Positions 33,696-45,588 of a stretch of 64,000 bases of DNA are shown here, in pieces (position 1 is the stretch's first letter; each line of letters starts with the position of its first letter). Origin of the DNA: Primulina eburnea (Eukaryota; Streptophyta; Magnoliopsida; Lamiales; Gesneriaceae); the NCBI RefSeq assembly GCF_022965805.1, contig NC_133101.1, positions 18,261,054-18,325,053 of the forward strand, read 5' to 3'. The notes under the pieces were generated by a model. It had not been told where the DNA came from. It searched no databases and worked only from the letters and a program-made list of their open reading frames with translations. The position numbers were made by a program, and so were the translations under genes.

Positions 33696-35150
33696 ACAGT
33701 CTTGAGCGAGATCTTTATAAAAATCTCCTATATAATTAAGACTTCCAAGAAATCTTTGTAATTGATTTATATCAGTGATTTTATCAGGAAATTTATCAGC
33801 AAAAACAATTGCTCTTTCTATAGGAATCATTATTCCATTTTCAATATAATGTCCTAAGAATTTTATCTTAGTTTGAAAAAGTTTTACCTTTTTCTGATTT
33901 ACTGCTAATCCAGCTCTTTTTGTGGCTTGGATAAATATATTTAAATGTTTAAAATGCTGATCAATATTATCAGAATATATAAGGACATCATCTATATAGA
34001 CTATAATATAATCTATATATGAATTATAAATTTCATTCATTATATTTTGGAATTTCATTGGAGCATTTTTTAATCCAAATGGCATAACATTCCATTCGTA
34101 ATGTCCAAATGATACAATAAAAGCAGTTTTATATTTATCTTCTTCTTTTAGAAGAATTTGATAAAATCCTGATTTTAAATCGAATGAAGAAAATATTTTT
34201 CCTTTGAATAATCTATTTAATAGATCTCTTTTATTTGGTAATGGATGTTTTATCCATTTTAAAGCTTTATTAAGCGGTTTATAATTGATAACAAGTTTTG
34301 GAGCTCCTCTTTCAATTTCAGCTGCATTTTCTACATAAAATGCTGGACAACTCCAAGGACTATTACTTGGTCGTATCAATTCTTTTTTAAGAAGACTATC
34401 AATTTTTTCTTTGCAATAATTTAAAAGTCTAGGACCCATGGCTATAGGTCTAGCTTTAGTATGAATTTTATCCTCAGTAAAATCCTCTGTATATGGAAGA
34501 CTGACTTGATGTTTTTTCCTATTCCAAAAGGCATTAGGAACATCGGCACATATCTCTTTAGATATGGTTTCGGAAATAATTTTTATTTTTTCTTGAATTT
34601 TTTCAGAATTTATTTTTTCTTTAATATTTTTAAAAAGAATTTCATCTTTTAATGAAGTAACAAAATTTTCTTTATTAGATACTATTTTTTGTAAAATATT
34701 AATAGATTTTGAAACAGGTATAGTGGTGAATGGGAAAAATAAATCATTTCCTTTAATATTGGTATATAAACCTTTTTCATTAATTTTATTAATAGGAAAC
34801 AACATTCGAAAAAATGGAGTTCCTAGAATTACAGGAGTAGATATATTTTTAATAAGAATAAAAGACGTATTTAAACAAACTCCAGAATTACATATTGCCA
34901 CATCAGAAAATTTGTAATTAACTATAATAGGTTGCTTATTAGCAGCTGTTATAAATTGAGTAGTCTTTTTATAATATTTAGAAGGGACAATTCCTTCACT
35001 GATGCAATTTACATCAGCTCCTGTATCTAATAAAGCTTCAATAGTGATTTTAAATTTTTTATTAATAATTAATGTTACTTTTGAGTACCATTTTTGAGAA
35101 ATAATTTGATCAATTTTATGGACCCATACCATTTGATTTATTTCATTATT
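33696..35150 (-). pseudogene. Caulimovirid protease and reverse transcriptase, V3
   Basis: An open frame from 35132 to the LTR (about 480 codons). Order: protease motif LLDTGADVNCIS (about 35010-35045), a Lys/Glu/Ile-rich linker, then RT with RPIAMGPRLL, LIRPSNSPWSCPAFYVE, SSFDLKSGFYQI, YIDDVLIYS (catalytic YIDD near 34000) and FLGHYIENGI. The enzyme copies pregenomic RNA in exogenous relatives. The frame is uninterrupted in this copy but ends where a Tekay LTR was inserted (KDLAQDC then LTR-encoded residues), so RNase H is missing. The V3 text differs from V4 at several residues (for example HTKARPIAMG against PTKARPIAMG). Confidence 0.88.
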
Positions 35151-36571
35151 ATTTTTGGATAAATTATTTTCTTCTTCTTCTTCTTCATCAGAAGTAGAAT
35201 CTTTTTCCCAATTATGATCATTATTAATACTAAGAGTATTTACTCATTCTTTTAAATATTTTATTTCAGATTTTATCTGATCTATTTATCCTTTTAATTC
35301 AGAAATAGTAGGCTCCCTCTCTTTTTGTTTAGTATTTTCTAATGTTTTATTATAAGAATATAATTCATGTTCTTGTATAGTATTTTGTACAAGTTTAGTA
35401 GGCTTATGATTTGTCATATTTAAATAATGTTCTATAGCTTTTCTTTTTTCTATAGGATCTTTTATTTGATCTATAAGATCTAAAATGAAAGTTTCTTCAT
35501 TTGATATAACATTTATTTCTAATCCCATAAAATTTATGAGACATGTATCACAATCACAATTAGGATCACATATTTTATTTTCTGATATTTCGGAATCATT
35601 ATCTGAACTACTATTAGAATATTCAGATAATTCGTCAATAATATTTATATAAAAATCTTTTTGTTTTAAATCTTCTTCTTTATTAAGAAGAATATTTATC
35701 AATGATTCTTTTAGATCATTGTTTATGTTGAGATTATTAATCTTTTTCTTGACATAACACTTATTAGCTTTATGTCCAATTTTTCCACATTTCCAGCATA
35801 CTGGAACTTAGAATCATTTTTTATAGGTTTTTTAAACCTTTTCTTAGAATATTTTTTAGATTTTTCTTTATCTTTTAGATAATGTTATTTCCTTTTAAAA
35901 GGAAATCTTTTCTTTTTCTTATCCTTTTTAGGATATTGTATTGGTTGAAAGTCTATTTGTTCACAAAAATCACCAATAATATTTCTATTTTCTTCTTTTT
36001 GCATATCAAGTTGTCTTTTTAACTTGATATCATTACAGAGAGTAATTCCTTCTGCAGTTATTTCCGCAGATAAATCTCCATAAGTAAGAATACTCTAATC
36101 TATAGAATTTGTTGGAGATTTAGATTTTAATCTATTTTTTACTCTTTCAGCAAAAAGTACTGGAAGTCCAGAAATAAATTTTTCTTTCCAGAAATTTGCA
36201 TTGCAATCATTTCTAGTTAAAACTTTTGTCATGAAAACATCTTTATACCATCTAAATTCAGATAATGTTGGACATGTCAAATTCATTAATTGCTCTTGAG
36301 ATCTATCTAATTGGAGTTCATTAGCTCCAATAAAATTAGATAAAATTGTATAAATAAGTGTATTTACTGCATCTGATTCTTCTGTTCCATTAAGATCAAT
36401 TATAGAAGAGTTTAAAATTTTATTTTTTGCTTCTCTAGAAAGATAAAAATCCCACCAACCTTGAAGCTGGCCTGTAAAACCAGTAATAATGGCTTGAGCA
36501 ATTTGCCTATCATTATTACATTTTATCTTTGCTGCAGAGGAGTATATTAACATTTGTTTAATAATAGTCAT
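35151..36571 (-). pseudogene. Caulimovirid coat/gag core, V3 (broken)
   Basis: The frame 36571-36095 carries the coat core with GFTGQLQGWWDFYLS, intact where V1 and V4 share a stop. TAG at about 36096 (from TGG) ends it. Text then continues through the basic region and a CCHC knuckle that keeps Gly (GKIGHKANKC, about 35760-35800) where V1 and V4 have Leu. Then comes an acidic stretch at 35702-35286, ended by a stop in the heptad region. Frame changes lie near 35810 and 35885. Confidence 0.78.
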
Positions 36572-37641
36572 AATCTGATATTCAGATTTTTCATCTATAT
36601 TCCATTCAGTAATGGCTTCTCCATTGAACTGAACATAATCTTTCTTTTCTTCAATTTGAAGATCAACAGGTGTTGCCTTTTTATAAAAAGGTTTTACAAT
36701 TGACTATGCATTTTATTAATTTGCATCTCATCTTCAGAAGAACTTGAAAAATTTTCAAGTTGTTCGGTTTTAGTAATTACCGAAATAGAACCCTTTTCTT
36801 TTATATTAAGTTTTTGTAATCGATCTATTAGACCTTCCAAAAAATCATCGTCCTTTTTAGAACTTAAAAGAAAATTTTCTCTTTTAAGATTAGGAGGAGG
36901 TTTTATCATTAGAGTTTTTGAACTTTCACCACTAGAAATTCCTTGTTTAGGTTTTGATAAAATTTCTTCAATTCTATTAGTCTGATTTCTGAAAGAGTGT
37001 AAAGTAAGATTTGTAAAATTATTTTGTTGAATTATATGGTCAAAATTACCTTGTCCTATCTCTGATTTTATAGGGGTAGCAAAAATTTCTTTATTACCCT
37101 TTTTAATTTGTAAAGTAGTAAAAGGGGAATGAATCTCAAAAGATTCTTCTCCTGTTTCATGAACATATAATTTATATGTTGATTCAAGAGTATTTATAAA
37201 AGACTCATCTGTAAAATTTGGAAATATTTTATTTCTTGCTGGAAAATATAATTTTTCCATCCATTTGAAAAAATCTAATTTTGATTTAGTTTCTTCAACC
37301 CATCTTGTATACCTAGAAGAATATAATCTTGTTGTTTTGAATTTAAACAACTTAAAAACCATTTTTTCTTATTTAGATTTTTAATCTTTTCCTTCTGAAT
37401 AGAAGTGTTATTATTAATAACCATAACATTATAACCCATATCAAAAAAAGTAGGAGAATTAGATTTTCTATTATTAACATAATAACTTCTTTGAAATCGA
37501 GAATTACTAGATTCAGGAATATCTACCTTATATTCAGGATGAGATACATTATCGTTTGTCTTTTGAAGACCAGATATACTTATTTTTTTCAAAATCTGAT
37601 AAAGAAGAAGTAGAATTTCTACTTTCTTCAGAAAGTTTAAT
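36572..37641 (-). pseudogene. Caulimovirid polyprotein, movement-coat linker region, V3 (broken)
   Basis: Two overlapping frames (37592-37275 and 37362-36694) cover the Ser/Asn-rich linker and the conserved KWMEKLYFPARNKIF block. They are separated by frameshifts in A runs near 37590 and 37320. A stop from CGA to TGA near 37641 separates it from the movement protein. A variant of the ataaaaaggcaacacc junction near 36680 has undergone different small indels in V1, V3 and V4. Confidence 0.7.
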
Positions 37642-38487
37642 TCATAAGTGTCTTGGAGATGAGAATTTTATTTCAACATCTCCATCAACATATTGAACTA
37701 TACTTTCAGGTTTTCTAGATTCCTCTTTAAGAGAAGGAGCAATATTCTCCATTTTCCAGATTTCTGGCAGAGTAACTTGATTCCAATTAATTGTTCTAGG
37801 AATCATGATATTGCTTTTAGTAATATCAGTTATAAAAAGGGTAGCTTCTCCTTTTTTTGAACTAATTTTATTAGTATTGATTCTAAAATTAGATATTGTT
37901 GAATTCATAACTTTGTAACAAATTCTATATAATAGAACAACATTTTCTGTTCCATCTATCATATCAAAGCCTTCTGTTTTTATATTTAAAGTAAGGGCTT
38001 TCATGATATTTGGATCAGAAAGAGAAATTGGAAAATTAGGAAAACAACTAAAATGTATTGGTCCTTCGCATAATGAGGACTCTACAATTCCTAATAAGGA
38101 ATCTTCGAATTTATTATGCCTTTGATCTCGTACAAGAATTAAGGAAGAAGTATTTAAACCTAATCTGGTAAGAGGTTTTAAACCTACTTGTATCATTCCC
38201 AGATGCATAAATTTATAAGATTGCTTATGAATATTAATAAGATTTTGAGACAATAAACTAAATGAGTCATATCCTCCTTTTAAAGGAATTGCTTCTTCTA
38301 TGGTTTTAATTATATAATCAGATTTGAAATTAAATCCATTGGATCTATAAATCTTCGTATTAGAAGATGCTGGTATTTTCCAGTTTAGAATATTCTTTTC
38401 GAAATTTTCAGAAATAATTAATTCTTTGTTTTTAGTATTACTACTTGAAGATTTATTCTTCGTAAAAGATCGTATTATTTTATCCAT
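37642..38487 (-). pseudogene. Caulimovirid movement protein, V3 (open through 281 codons)
   Basis: The best-preserved movement-protein copy: no stop from the ATG at 38487 to 37642. It shares start and reading with V1 but lacks both V1 stops. In the relatives this domain is part of a longer polyprotein; here a CGA-to-TGA change cuts it at the linker. Support for the identity is its position, length and similarity to V1, and the family assignment is from recognition only. There is no evidence of expression. Confidence 0.7.
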
Positions 38488-38636
38488 TCAGGAATATGAT
38501 AGATACTGTCAAGGCTTTACCCTGCCTTACCCTTTAGGCTTTACAGGCCTTATGGAACCCGACTTAAGGATTTCTCCTGGGTATAACTACCTTCTTCCTT
38601 ACAGAATAAAATAATAAGATAGTAATAGAAGAATAA
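38488..38636 (-). promoter_or_regulatory. Viral leader, V3
   Basis: Reverse-strand leader matching V1 (6019-6170) nearly base for base back to ttattcttctattac. It then abuts V4 RNase H sequence in opposite orientation, which forms the centre of the inverted repeat. Confidence 0.6.
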
Positions 38637-38795
38637 ATTAATAAAAGATGTTAAAATAATAGCATCTAAACAAATCTTTGCTAGATGCCAAGCTATATTA
38701 GCATGTTTTGATTTTGATATAGAGCATATCTCTGGAAAATCTAATTCTTTACCAGATTTTCTAACTAGAGAATTTTTGCAAGTCTCTTGAGAACC
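38637..38795 (+). pseudogene. Caulimovirid RNase H C-terminal part, V4
   Basis: About 50 codons read SKQIFARCQAILACFDFDI, EHISGKSNSLPDFLTREF and then a TGA. This is the usual end of a caulimovirid or Ty3 RNase H domain (N-S-LPDFL-TRE). It follows directly on the reversed V3 leader and is fused after about 38825 to the movement-protein interior, so both ends are rearranged. Confidence 0.75.
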
Positions 38796-38825
38796 GTTTT
38801 CCTCCAAGGTTGCTCCCTGCAAAAA

Positions 38826-40140
38826 TTTTCCAATTTCTCTTTCTGATCCAAATATCATGAAAGCTCTTACTTTAAATATAAAAACAGAAGGCTTTGATAT
38901 GATAGATGGAACAGAAAATATTGTTCTATTATATAGAATTTGTTACAAAGTTATGAATTCAACAATATCTAATTTTAGAATCAATACTAATCAAATTAGT
39001 TCAAAAAGAGGAGAAACTACTCTTTTTATAACTGATATTACTAAAAGCAATATCATGATTCCTAGAACAATTAATTGGAATCAAGTTACTCTGCCAGAAA
39101 TCTGGAAAATGGAGAATATTGCTCCTTCTCTTAAAGAGGAACCTAGAAAATTTGAAAGTATAGTTCAATATGTTGATGGAGATGTTGAAATAAAATTCTC
39201 ATCTCAAAGACACTTACGAATTAAACTTCCTGAAGAAAGTAGAAATTCTACTTCTTCTATATCAGATTTTGAAAAAATAAGTATATCTGGTCTTCAAAAG
39301 ACAAACGATAATGTATCTCATCGTGAATATAAGGTAGATATTCCTGAATCTAGTAATTCTCGATTTCAAAGAAGTTATTCTGTTAATAATAGAAAATCTA
39401 ATTCTCCTACTTTTTCTGATATGGGTTATAATGTTATGATTATTAATAATAACACTTCTATTCAGAAGGAAAAGATTAAAAATCTAAATAAGAAAAAATA
39501 GTTTTTAAGTTGTTTAAATTCAAAACAACAAGATTTATATTCTTCTAGGTATACAGAATGGGTTGAAGAAACTAAATCAAATTTAGATTTTCAAATGGAT
39601 GTAAAAATTATATTTTCCAGCAAGAAATAAAATATTTCCAAATTTTACAGATGAGTCTTTTATAAATACTCTTGAATCAACATATAAATTATATGTTCAT
39701 GAAACAAGCGAAGAATCTTTTGAGATTCATCCTCCTTTTACTACTTTACAAATTAAAAAGGGTAATAAAGAAATTTTTGCTACCCCTATAAAATCAGAGA
39801 TAGGACAAGGTAATTTTGACCATATAATTCAACAAAATAATTTTACAAATCTTACTTTACACTCTTTCAGAAATCAGACTAATAGAATTGAAGAAATTTT
39901 ATCAAAACCTAAACAAGGAATTTCTAGTGGTGAAAGTTCAAAAACTTTAATGATAAAACCTCCTCCTAATCTTAAAAGAGAAAATTTTCTTTTAAGTTCT
40001 AAAAAGGACGATGATTTTTTGGAAGGTCTAATAGATCGATTGCAAAAACTGAATATAAAAGAAAAGGGTTCTATTTCGGTAATTACTAAAACCGAACAAC
40101 TTGAAAATTTTTCAAGTTCTTCTGAAGATGAGATGCAAAT
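38826..40140 (+). pseudogene. Caulimovirid movement protein C-terminus and linker region, V4 (5'-truncated)
   Basis: It begins inside the movement protein at NFPISLSDPNIMKALTLN (ATG 38857 is internal). The frame is open to a stop at about 39499-39501 (TGG to TAG after KNLNKKK). A deletion near 39590 then displaces the frame, and text is recognisable through the linker to SSEDEMQI. The sequence is interrupted at 40140 by the Copia element and resumes at 46717. The frame near 39020 keeps the T run that V1 has shortened. Confidence 0.78.
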
Positions 40141-41268
40141 TGTTGAGGATCGAGTTGAGTTTAGAAGGGGGGGTTGAATAAACTCAAAGGCAAACTAAAA
40201 ATTCTTTCAAAAGATGTGCTAACTCCTGTTAGGGAAATTAGCAATTCTCGTTCAAGATTAAAGACCAGCAGATCACAAGATAATGTGCGGAAAACGATCT
40301 GTTGGTTAGTGGGTGAAAAATAGTGAAGCAGACGAACCATAGATAATAAAAGGGTTGTTTCTGGAAGTTCGGAGATAACTCTTCTACGTCTTCCCTTCTT
40401 CTGTTTCCAGAAGGTATCACTAAAAGACTTTGGTGAATACAATACAGCAGTTGTACACACCCACTTCAACAGGACTTACCCTTCGCCTATTGAAACTCTT
40501 AGCTTTACAACTCAAGTTCTCAAATGACCCTTAGTTCTGGAAAATACTCTTTTCCAGTTACAACTTCTTCATCAAAATCTATTTGTGAAATGAATATCTT
40601 AAGAATATATAGCTGAGAATAGCTTAGCACAATATGATCTTAAAGATCAGAAATCTGCAATGAAGAGTGTGCTGCTTTTTCAGTGTTGAGCTTTGAGATA
40701 ACAGAACGTTCTTAGCGATGCTCGAATGATGTTTTTCGATATATTACAATACTTTTCACTGTGTTGATCTGTATCTTCTCTTAAAAGATCTTTATCTTTA
40801 TATATAGCCTTTCTCCAACGTTTCAAAAATCTGAACGGCTCTTTTCACTTTTCAGAGATTCAGTCCAATTGCTGAAAATGGACCCTGCAAAATATATTAA
40901 AGCAGTCAGCCTCAGTTTATACCAAAAAAGGTAATCCGTCTTAAATGTTCTCGTACAAAATCTAATGGCATTTAATGAAGCAATAAATGCTAGTATCACG
41001 TTTAAAAAGATCAACGGTAATATTTAGAGACTTTGAGATACGCAATATCTCAAACTTTATATCCTTCTAGTTCTGGTCTTATAAGCAGTACTTGATAAGT
41101 GCTGCTACTGATTTCAGCGTGATCTAAGTGCTTCTGGTTTATACCTACTGGTTTTGTACTATTCCAATATCTACTGGTTTCGTACTATTCCAATATCTAC
41201 TGGTTTCGTATCAACCCTATCATCTACTGGTTTTTCTTGGTATCTCCACAATCTATTTAATTCTAACA
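40141..41268 (-). repeat. Copia 3' LTR
   Basis: Runs TGTTGAGGATC...TTCTAACA on the plus strand. Near its right end a tctactggtttt/ccaatatctactgg motif is repeated several times (about 41140-41235). The same array is in the other LTR. Confidence 0.93.
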
Positions 41269-43545
41269 ATCTCCACAATCAAATATGATATCATCAACAT
41301 AAATCTGAACTAATAATAGATGCTTGTTCTTGACTAGGGTAAACAGAGTTTTATCTACAGTACCAACAGTGAAATCATGGTCAGTAAGAAATTGTGAAAG
41401 TGTATCGTACCAAGCCCTAGGTGCTTGTTTCAGACCATACAATGCTTTGTATAATTTAAAAACATGATTTGGCAATAAATGGTTAGAAAAACCTGGAGGC
41501 TGTTCCACATAGACTTCTTCTTGTAGTAGACCGTTGAGAAAAGCACTGTTCACATCCATTTGAAATACTTTGAAGTTTTTGAAAGCAGCAAAGGCTAAGA
41601 ATATTCTGATAACTTCGAGCCTAGCTACTGGTGCAAAGGTTTCATCATAGTCTATTCCTTCTTCTTGTCTGAATCCTTGTGCAACCAGTCTTGCTTTGTT
41701 TCTTACAACTGTTCCTTCCTCATTTAGTTTGTTTCTGAATACCCACCGAGTTCCAATGACATCTTGGTGAGAAGGTCTAGGTACTAGAAACCAAACTTTA
41801 TTCTTCTCAAATTGATTTAGCTCTTCTTGCATAGCTTCTATCCAACTAGGATCCAGAAGAGCTTCTTCAATCTTCTTTGGTTCATCTTGAGAAATAAAAG
41901 CAGCATGCATGTATTCATTCATCATCTGTCTTCTGGTCCTCAGGGGAGCTGCTGGATTTCCAATTACCAAAGATGGAGGGTGAGATTTTCTCCAAATAAA
42001 AGGATTTAGATTATCTTCACATAAATCAGTAGATTGTTCTGGACTGTCAGCTGCTGGTTCTGAAGTGTTAACTACTGGTTCTGGAATGTCAGCTGCTGGT
42101 TCTGGAATGTGAATGTCTGGTTCTGGATTTTGAATATCCTTGATACTTGCTTCTACATCATCTTCACTATCTAGTTCCAAATGAACCTTGTCTAACCTGT
42201 TACTTAAGTTAGATATATTAGTAATCTCAGGAGCGTTGATGTCTTCATCAAAGACAACATGAATAGATTCTTCAACATTGAGTGTCTTATTGTTGAAAAT
42301 TCTAAATGCCTTACTGACTGCTGAATATCCAAGAAATAAACCAGTGTCTGATTTTGAATCAAATGCAGCTAAATGATTTTTGCCATTATTATGCACAAAA
42401 CATCTACAACCGAAAACATGAAGGTAAGATACATTCAGTTTACTTCCTTTCCATATTTCATAGAGAGTCTGATTGTTCCTCTTGTTGATCATTGTTCTGT
42501 TTTGAGTATAGCAAGCTGTATTAATATCTTCTGCCCAAAAGCGCTGAGAGATGTCTGCATCTGCTAGCATTTTCCTAGCAGCTTCTTTAAGTGTTCTGTT
42601 TCTCCTCTCAGCTACTCCATTTTGTTGAGGCGTCCTGGCAACTGAATATTCATGATGAATGCCTTGTTCATCTAGATATATCTCAAGAGTTTTGTTAGTA
42701 AATTCAGTACCTCGATCACTTCTGATTTTTATGACAGAAACTGATTTTTCATTTTGGATCTTTTTCAGAAGTTTGATCAAGAGGCTACTGGTTTGATCTT
42801 TTCCAGCAAGAAAAATTACCTAAATCTAGAGAAATCATCAACCACCACAAGGGTGTATCTCATTCCCCCTAAGCTCATGATAGGGATTGGACCAAATAAA
42901 TCCATTTGCAATAATTCTAAACATCTTCAGGATGATTTGCTACCCTTATTTTTGAAGCTAGATCTTACTTGCTTACCAAGTTGACATGCAGAACATACAT
43001 GATTCTTATCAAATTTTATGTTAGGCAATCCATCAACTAAGTTCTGCTTTTTGAGATTGTTAATAGACTTGAAATTTAGATGATTCAATCTTTTGTGCCA
43101 CAACCATTGTTTATCACTAAGAGATGCAACTAAACATGTAGGGGCAATGATATGATCTATATTCCATGAAATTTTATAGGTGTTGCCTTTTCTTACTCCA
43201 GTTAAGACAATAGAATCATCAGTATTTTTGACTGTGCAAGTGTGCTTCAGGAATGCTACTGAAAATCCATTGTCACATAATTGACTAATACTGATCAAGT
43301 TATAACAAAGATTTTCAACTAATAGCACATCCTGAATAGTGATATTACCATGGATAATCTTACCCTTACCCACGGTTCTACCTTTTGAGTTGTCTCCAAA
43401 GGTTATTTCTGGTCCAGCACAACTTACTACTTCTGATAGCAAACTCTTCTATCCAGTCATATGTCTTGAACATCCACTGTCCAAGTACCATGTTGAGCTG
43501 CTGATCTTGGTTTTCTTTACCTGTACCTGCAAACACAAATTTTAG
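41269..43545 (-). pseudogene. pol: Copia pol: protease, integrase, partial RT (broken)
   Basis: In element order: protease text WYLDSGCSRHMTG near 43470-43510, followed at once by a stop. The frame 43442-42927 holds the pre-integrase zinc region (WLWHKRLNHLNFKSI, CSACQLGKQ). A break follows near 42780-42930. The frame 42780-41263 has the integrase core ([24 protein letters not shown]), [11 protein letters not shown], a spacer of repeated [14 protein letters not shown] units, and RT ([50 protein letters not shown]). There RT is truncated by the deletion at the PPT. Without RNase H the element could move only with help from another copy. Confidence 0.9.
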
Positions 43546-43560
43546 TATTTGGTACCCAAT

Positions 43561-44345
43561 CTATTTGGATCCAATCCTTATTAGTCCTTTGGGGACCCAC
43601 ATTTGTACAACTCTTGGTGACCTTGTACTTCGGGTATCCAAAGAGGTGTGTGCAACAGAAGATCTGCTATTTCTAACAGTATGCATCTTAGTATGTTGTT
43701 CTTCCCTTCTGTTTCTGTTGTCCAGCCTGTATCTCTTCTGAAAAGGTTTAGAATTATAGTACTGGTAGTTTCTAACCTTCATAGAAGGTTGTCTTCCTGA
43801 GTTGAATCCTTTTCTGATTCTAGAACTCTGGTCAACTCTTTCCTTAGGTTCAACATAACCCAGACCATAATGCTTTCTTTTGTTCATCTGATCTACATTC
43901 CTTACAATTTGAACAGTTGGTACTTCTGGTTCATGTACCACACTGGATTTAACAAAGCGAATGTATTTCTCTTTGCCTGTATCCAGTTTTGGCTTAGTAC
44001 TGGTTTCAGAAATGCTTTCATTATTGCTGAATCCAAGACCACTTCTGTCTCCAGATTGCTTCTGTAACTCTTGCATCTTTTCCAGTGAAAGAGAAGACTT
44101 GTTCCACGCATTCACCAGTAGTGATAACTTCTGATTTTCAGAAAGCATCATCTGGTAATCTGCTTTTGCTCTTTCATTCTCTGTTTTTAATTTACTCATC
44201 TCGACTTGTAGATCTTTACAGTTGTCTGCTTGTAGACAAATTAACTTACTGTTCTGATCTTTTAAGTTCTGATTTTCAATCTTAACTTCCTCGAATGATT
44301 GAGAAAGTCTAGAATATTCTTCTACCATGTCGTGTAATGCTTTGA
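43561..44345 (-). pseudogene. Copia gag C-terminal coiled-coil spacer (frame-shifted from gag)
   Basis: The frame from 44328 to 43561 (255 codons) starts in a heptad-rich stretch (SFEEVKIENQNLKDQNSKL). It continues with WNKSSLSLEKMQELQKQSGDRSGLGF, typical of the spacer between the gag knuckle and protease in SIRE-like Copia elements, and a basic Arg/Tyr/Asn-rich segment. It is one frame away from gag. An indel in the acacac run near 44355-44365 explains the stop at 44346, so gag and spacer were once continuous. The stop at 43561 separates it from the protease. Confidence 0.8.
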
Positions 44346-45539
44346 CTAACTCAGTGTGTGTAAATCAGAATCAAAGTCAAATACCTCTACAGATGTCGGG
44401 GTTGGATCAGTATTTGCCATCAGACATTTTGTCTCATCTTCATCACTTTCACTTGAATGGCTTTCAGAACCAGAAGATTCAGAACTTGAATCCGCCCATT
44501 TGGACTTACTTTCTTCTGCAATCATTGCCTTTCTATCTCTTCTGGTCTTTTTGTCATTGCGCCTGACACCCTTTTTCTTATGATCATCCTTCTTTGGTTT
44601 TGGACAATCAGCAATGAAGTGTCCAACCTTTCCACAGTTAAAACATGCCATGTCGCTAGATGAAGATTCCTTTTTGAAATTACGATTGGGGCTTTCAAAT
44701 GTTCTGTGATTCTTTCTCATATATCTAGAGAACTTCTTGACAAATAATGACATTGCGTCATTGCTTATTTGTTCAGCACTCCTCTCAGAAGTGCTCTCTA
44801 TGGCAATAGCAGAAGATGAACTTGGGACAACTGTAACAGTGGCTGCGAGGGCTTTGGTCGGTGGATTTGCTAAGGACTCTTCTCCACCTCGAACTTCAAG
44901 TTCAAACTCATATGCCTTTAGATCTGAGAACAAGTCATGTAGTTCTAACTTGTTTAGATCTCTGGAAGCTCTCATTGCCATTGTTTTGACGTCCCATTCT
45001 CTGGGTAGACCTCTCATTACTTTTAATGCAATTTCTATATTGCCAAAGTCTTTCCCAAGAGCTGAGAGTTCATTGACAAGGCTGCTGAATCGTTCATCAA
45101 ATTCATTCATGGTTTCTCCAGCCTTCATCTTCATATTCTCAAACTTCTGCATGGCTACAGACAGTTTGTTTTCCTTTGTTTCTTCATTTCCTTCACAAAT
45201 TTGAATTAACTTTTCCCAGATCTCCTTGGCAGTATGACACATCTTGATCTTGCTGAAGGAATTTTTGTCAAGTGTCTTGTATAAAATGTCCTTTGAAACG
45301 TTGTCAAGATTGGCTTTCTTTTTGTCCTCACTTGTCCATTCATATCTTGGTTTTTCAAGCATCTGAGGTGCTCCTTCGGTGATAGCAATAGATGGATTTG
45401 GCTTTAAGATTTTTAATGGACCATATGTGATGACATACCACATGTCATCATCCTGAGCCGCAAGATGAGCTTGCATTCTTATCTTCCAGTCATCAAAATC
45501 TTCTTTTGAGAACATTGGGACTTTGCTGAAATGAGCCAT
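44346..45539 (-). pseudogene. gag: Copia gag
   Basis: Starts at MAHFSKVPMFSKEDFDDWK (45539); an upstream in-frame ATG at 45587 overlaps the PBS and is not credible. It carries the Copia gag core (WKIRMQAHL, AKEIWEKLIQICEGN, FENMKMKAGETMNEFDERF, LPREWDVKTMAMR) and a zinc knuckle CFNCGKVGHFIADC (CX2CX4HX4C), then Lys-rich and Ser/Glu-rich tails. The frame is open to 44346, where the frameshift described for the spacer ends it. Confidence 0.92.
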
Positions 45540-45574
45540 GTCTGATAAGTATTTTTCAGAACAAGAATAACACT

Positions 45575-45586
45575 GCTCTGATACCA
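45575..45586 (-). other. Copia primer binding site, tRNA-iMet type
   Basis: On the minus strand TGGTATCAGAGC lies two bases inside the right LTR. It identifies that LTR as the 5' one. Confidence 0.92.
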
Positions 45587-45588
45587 CT

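Noticed and set aside
40161..40469. Reverse-strand ~100-codon frame in the Copia LTR, also 45632-45916
   Set aside because: Present in both LTRs because they are duplicates. No known domain, and ordinary for LTR DNA.
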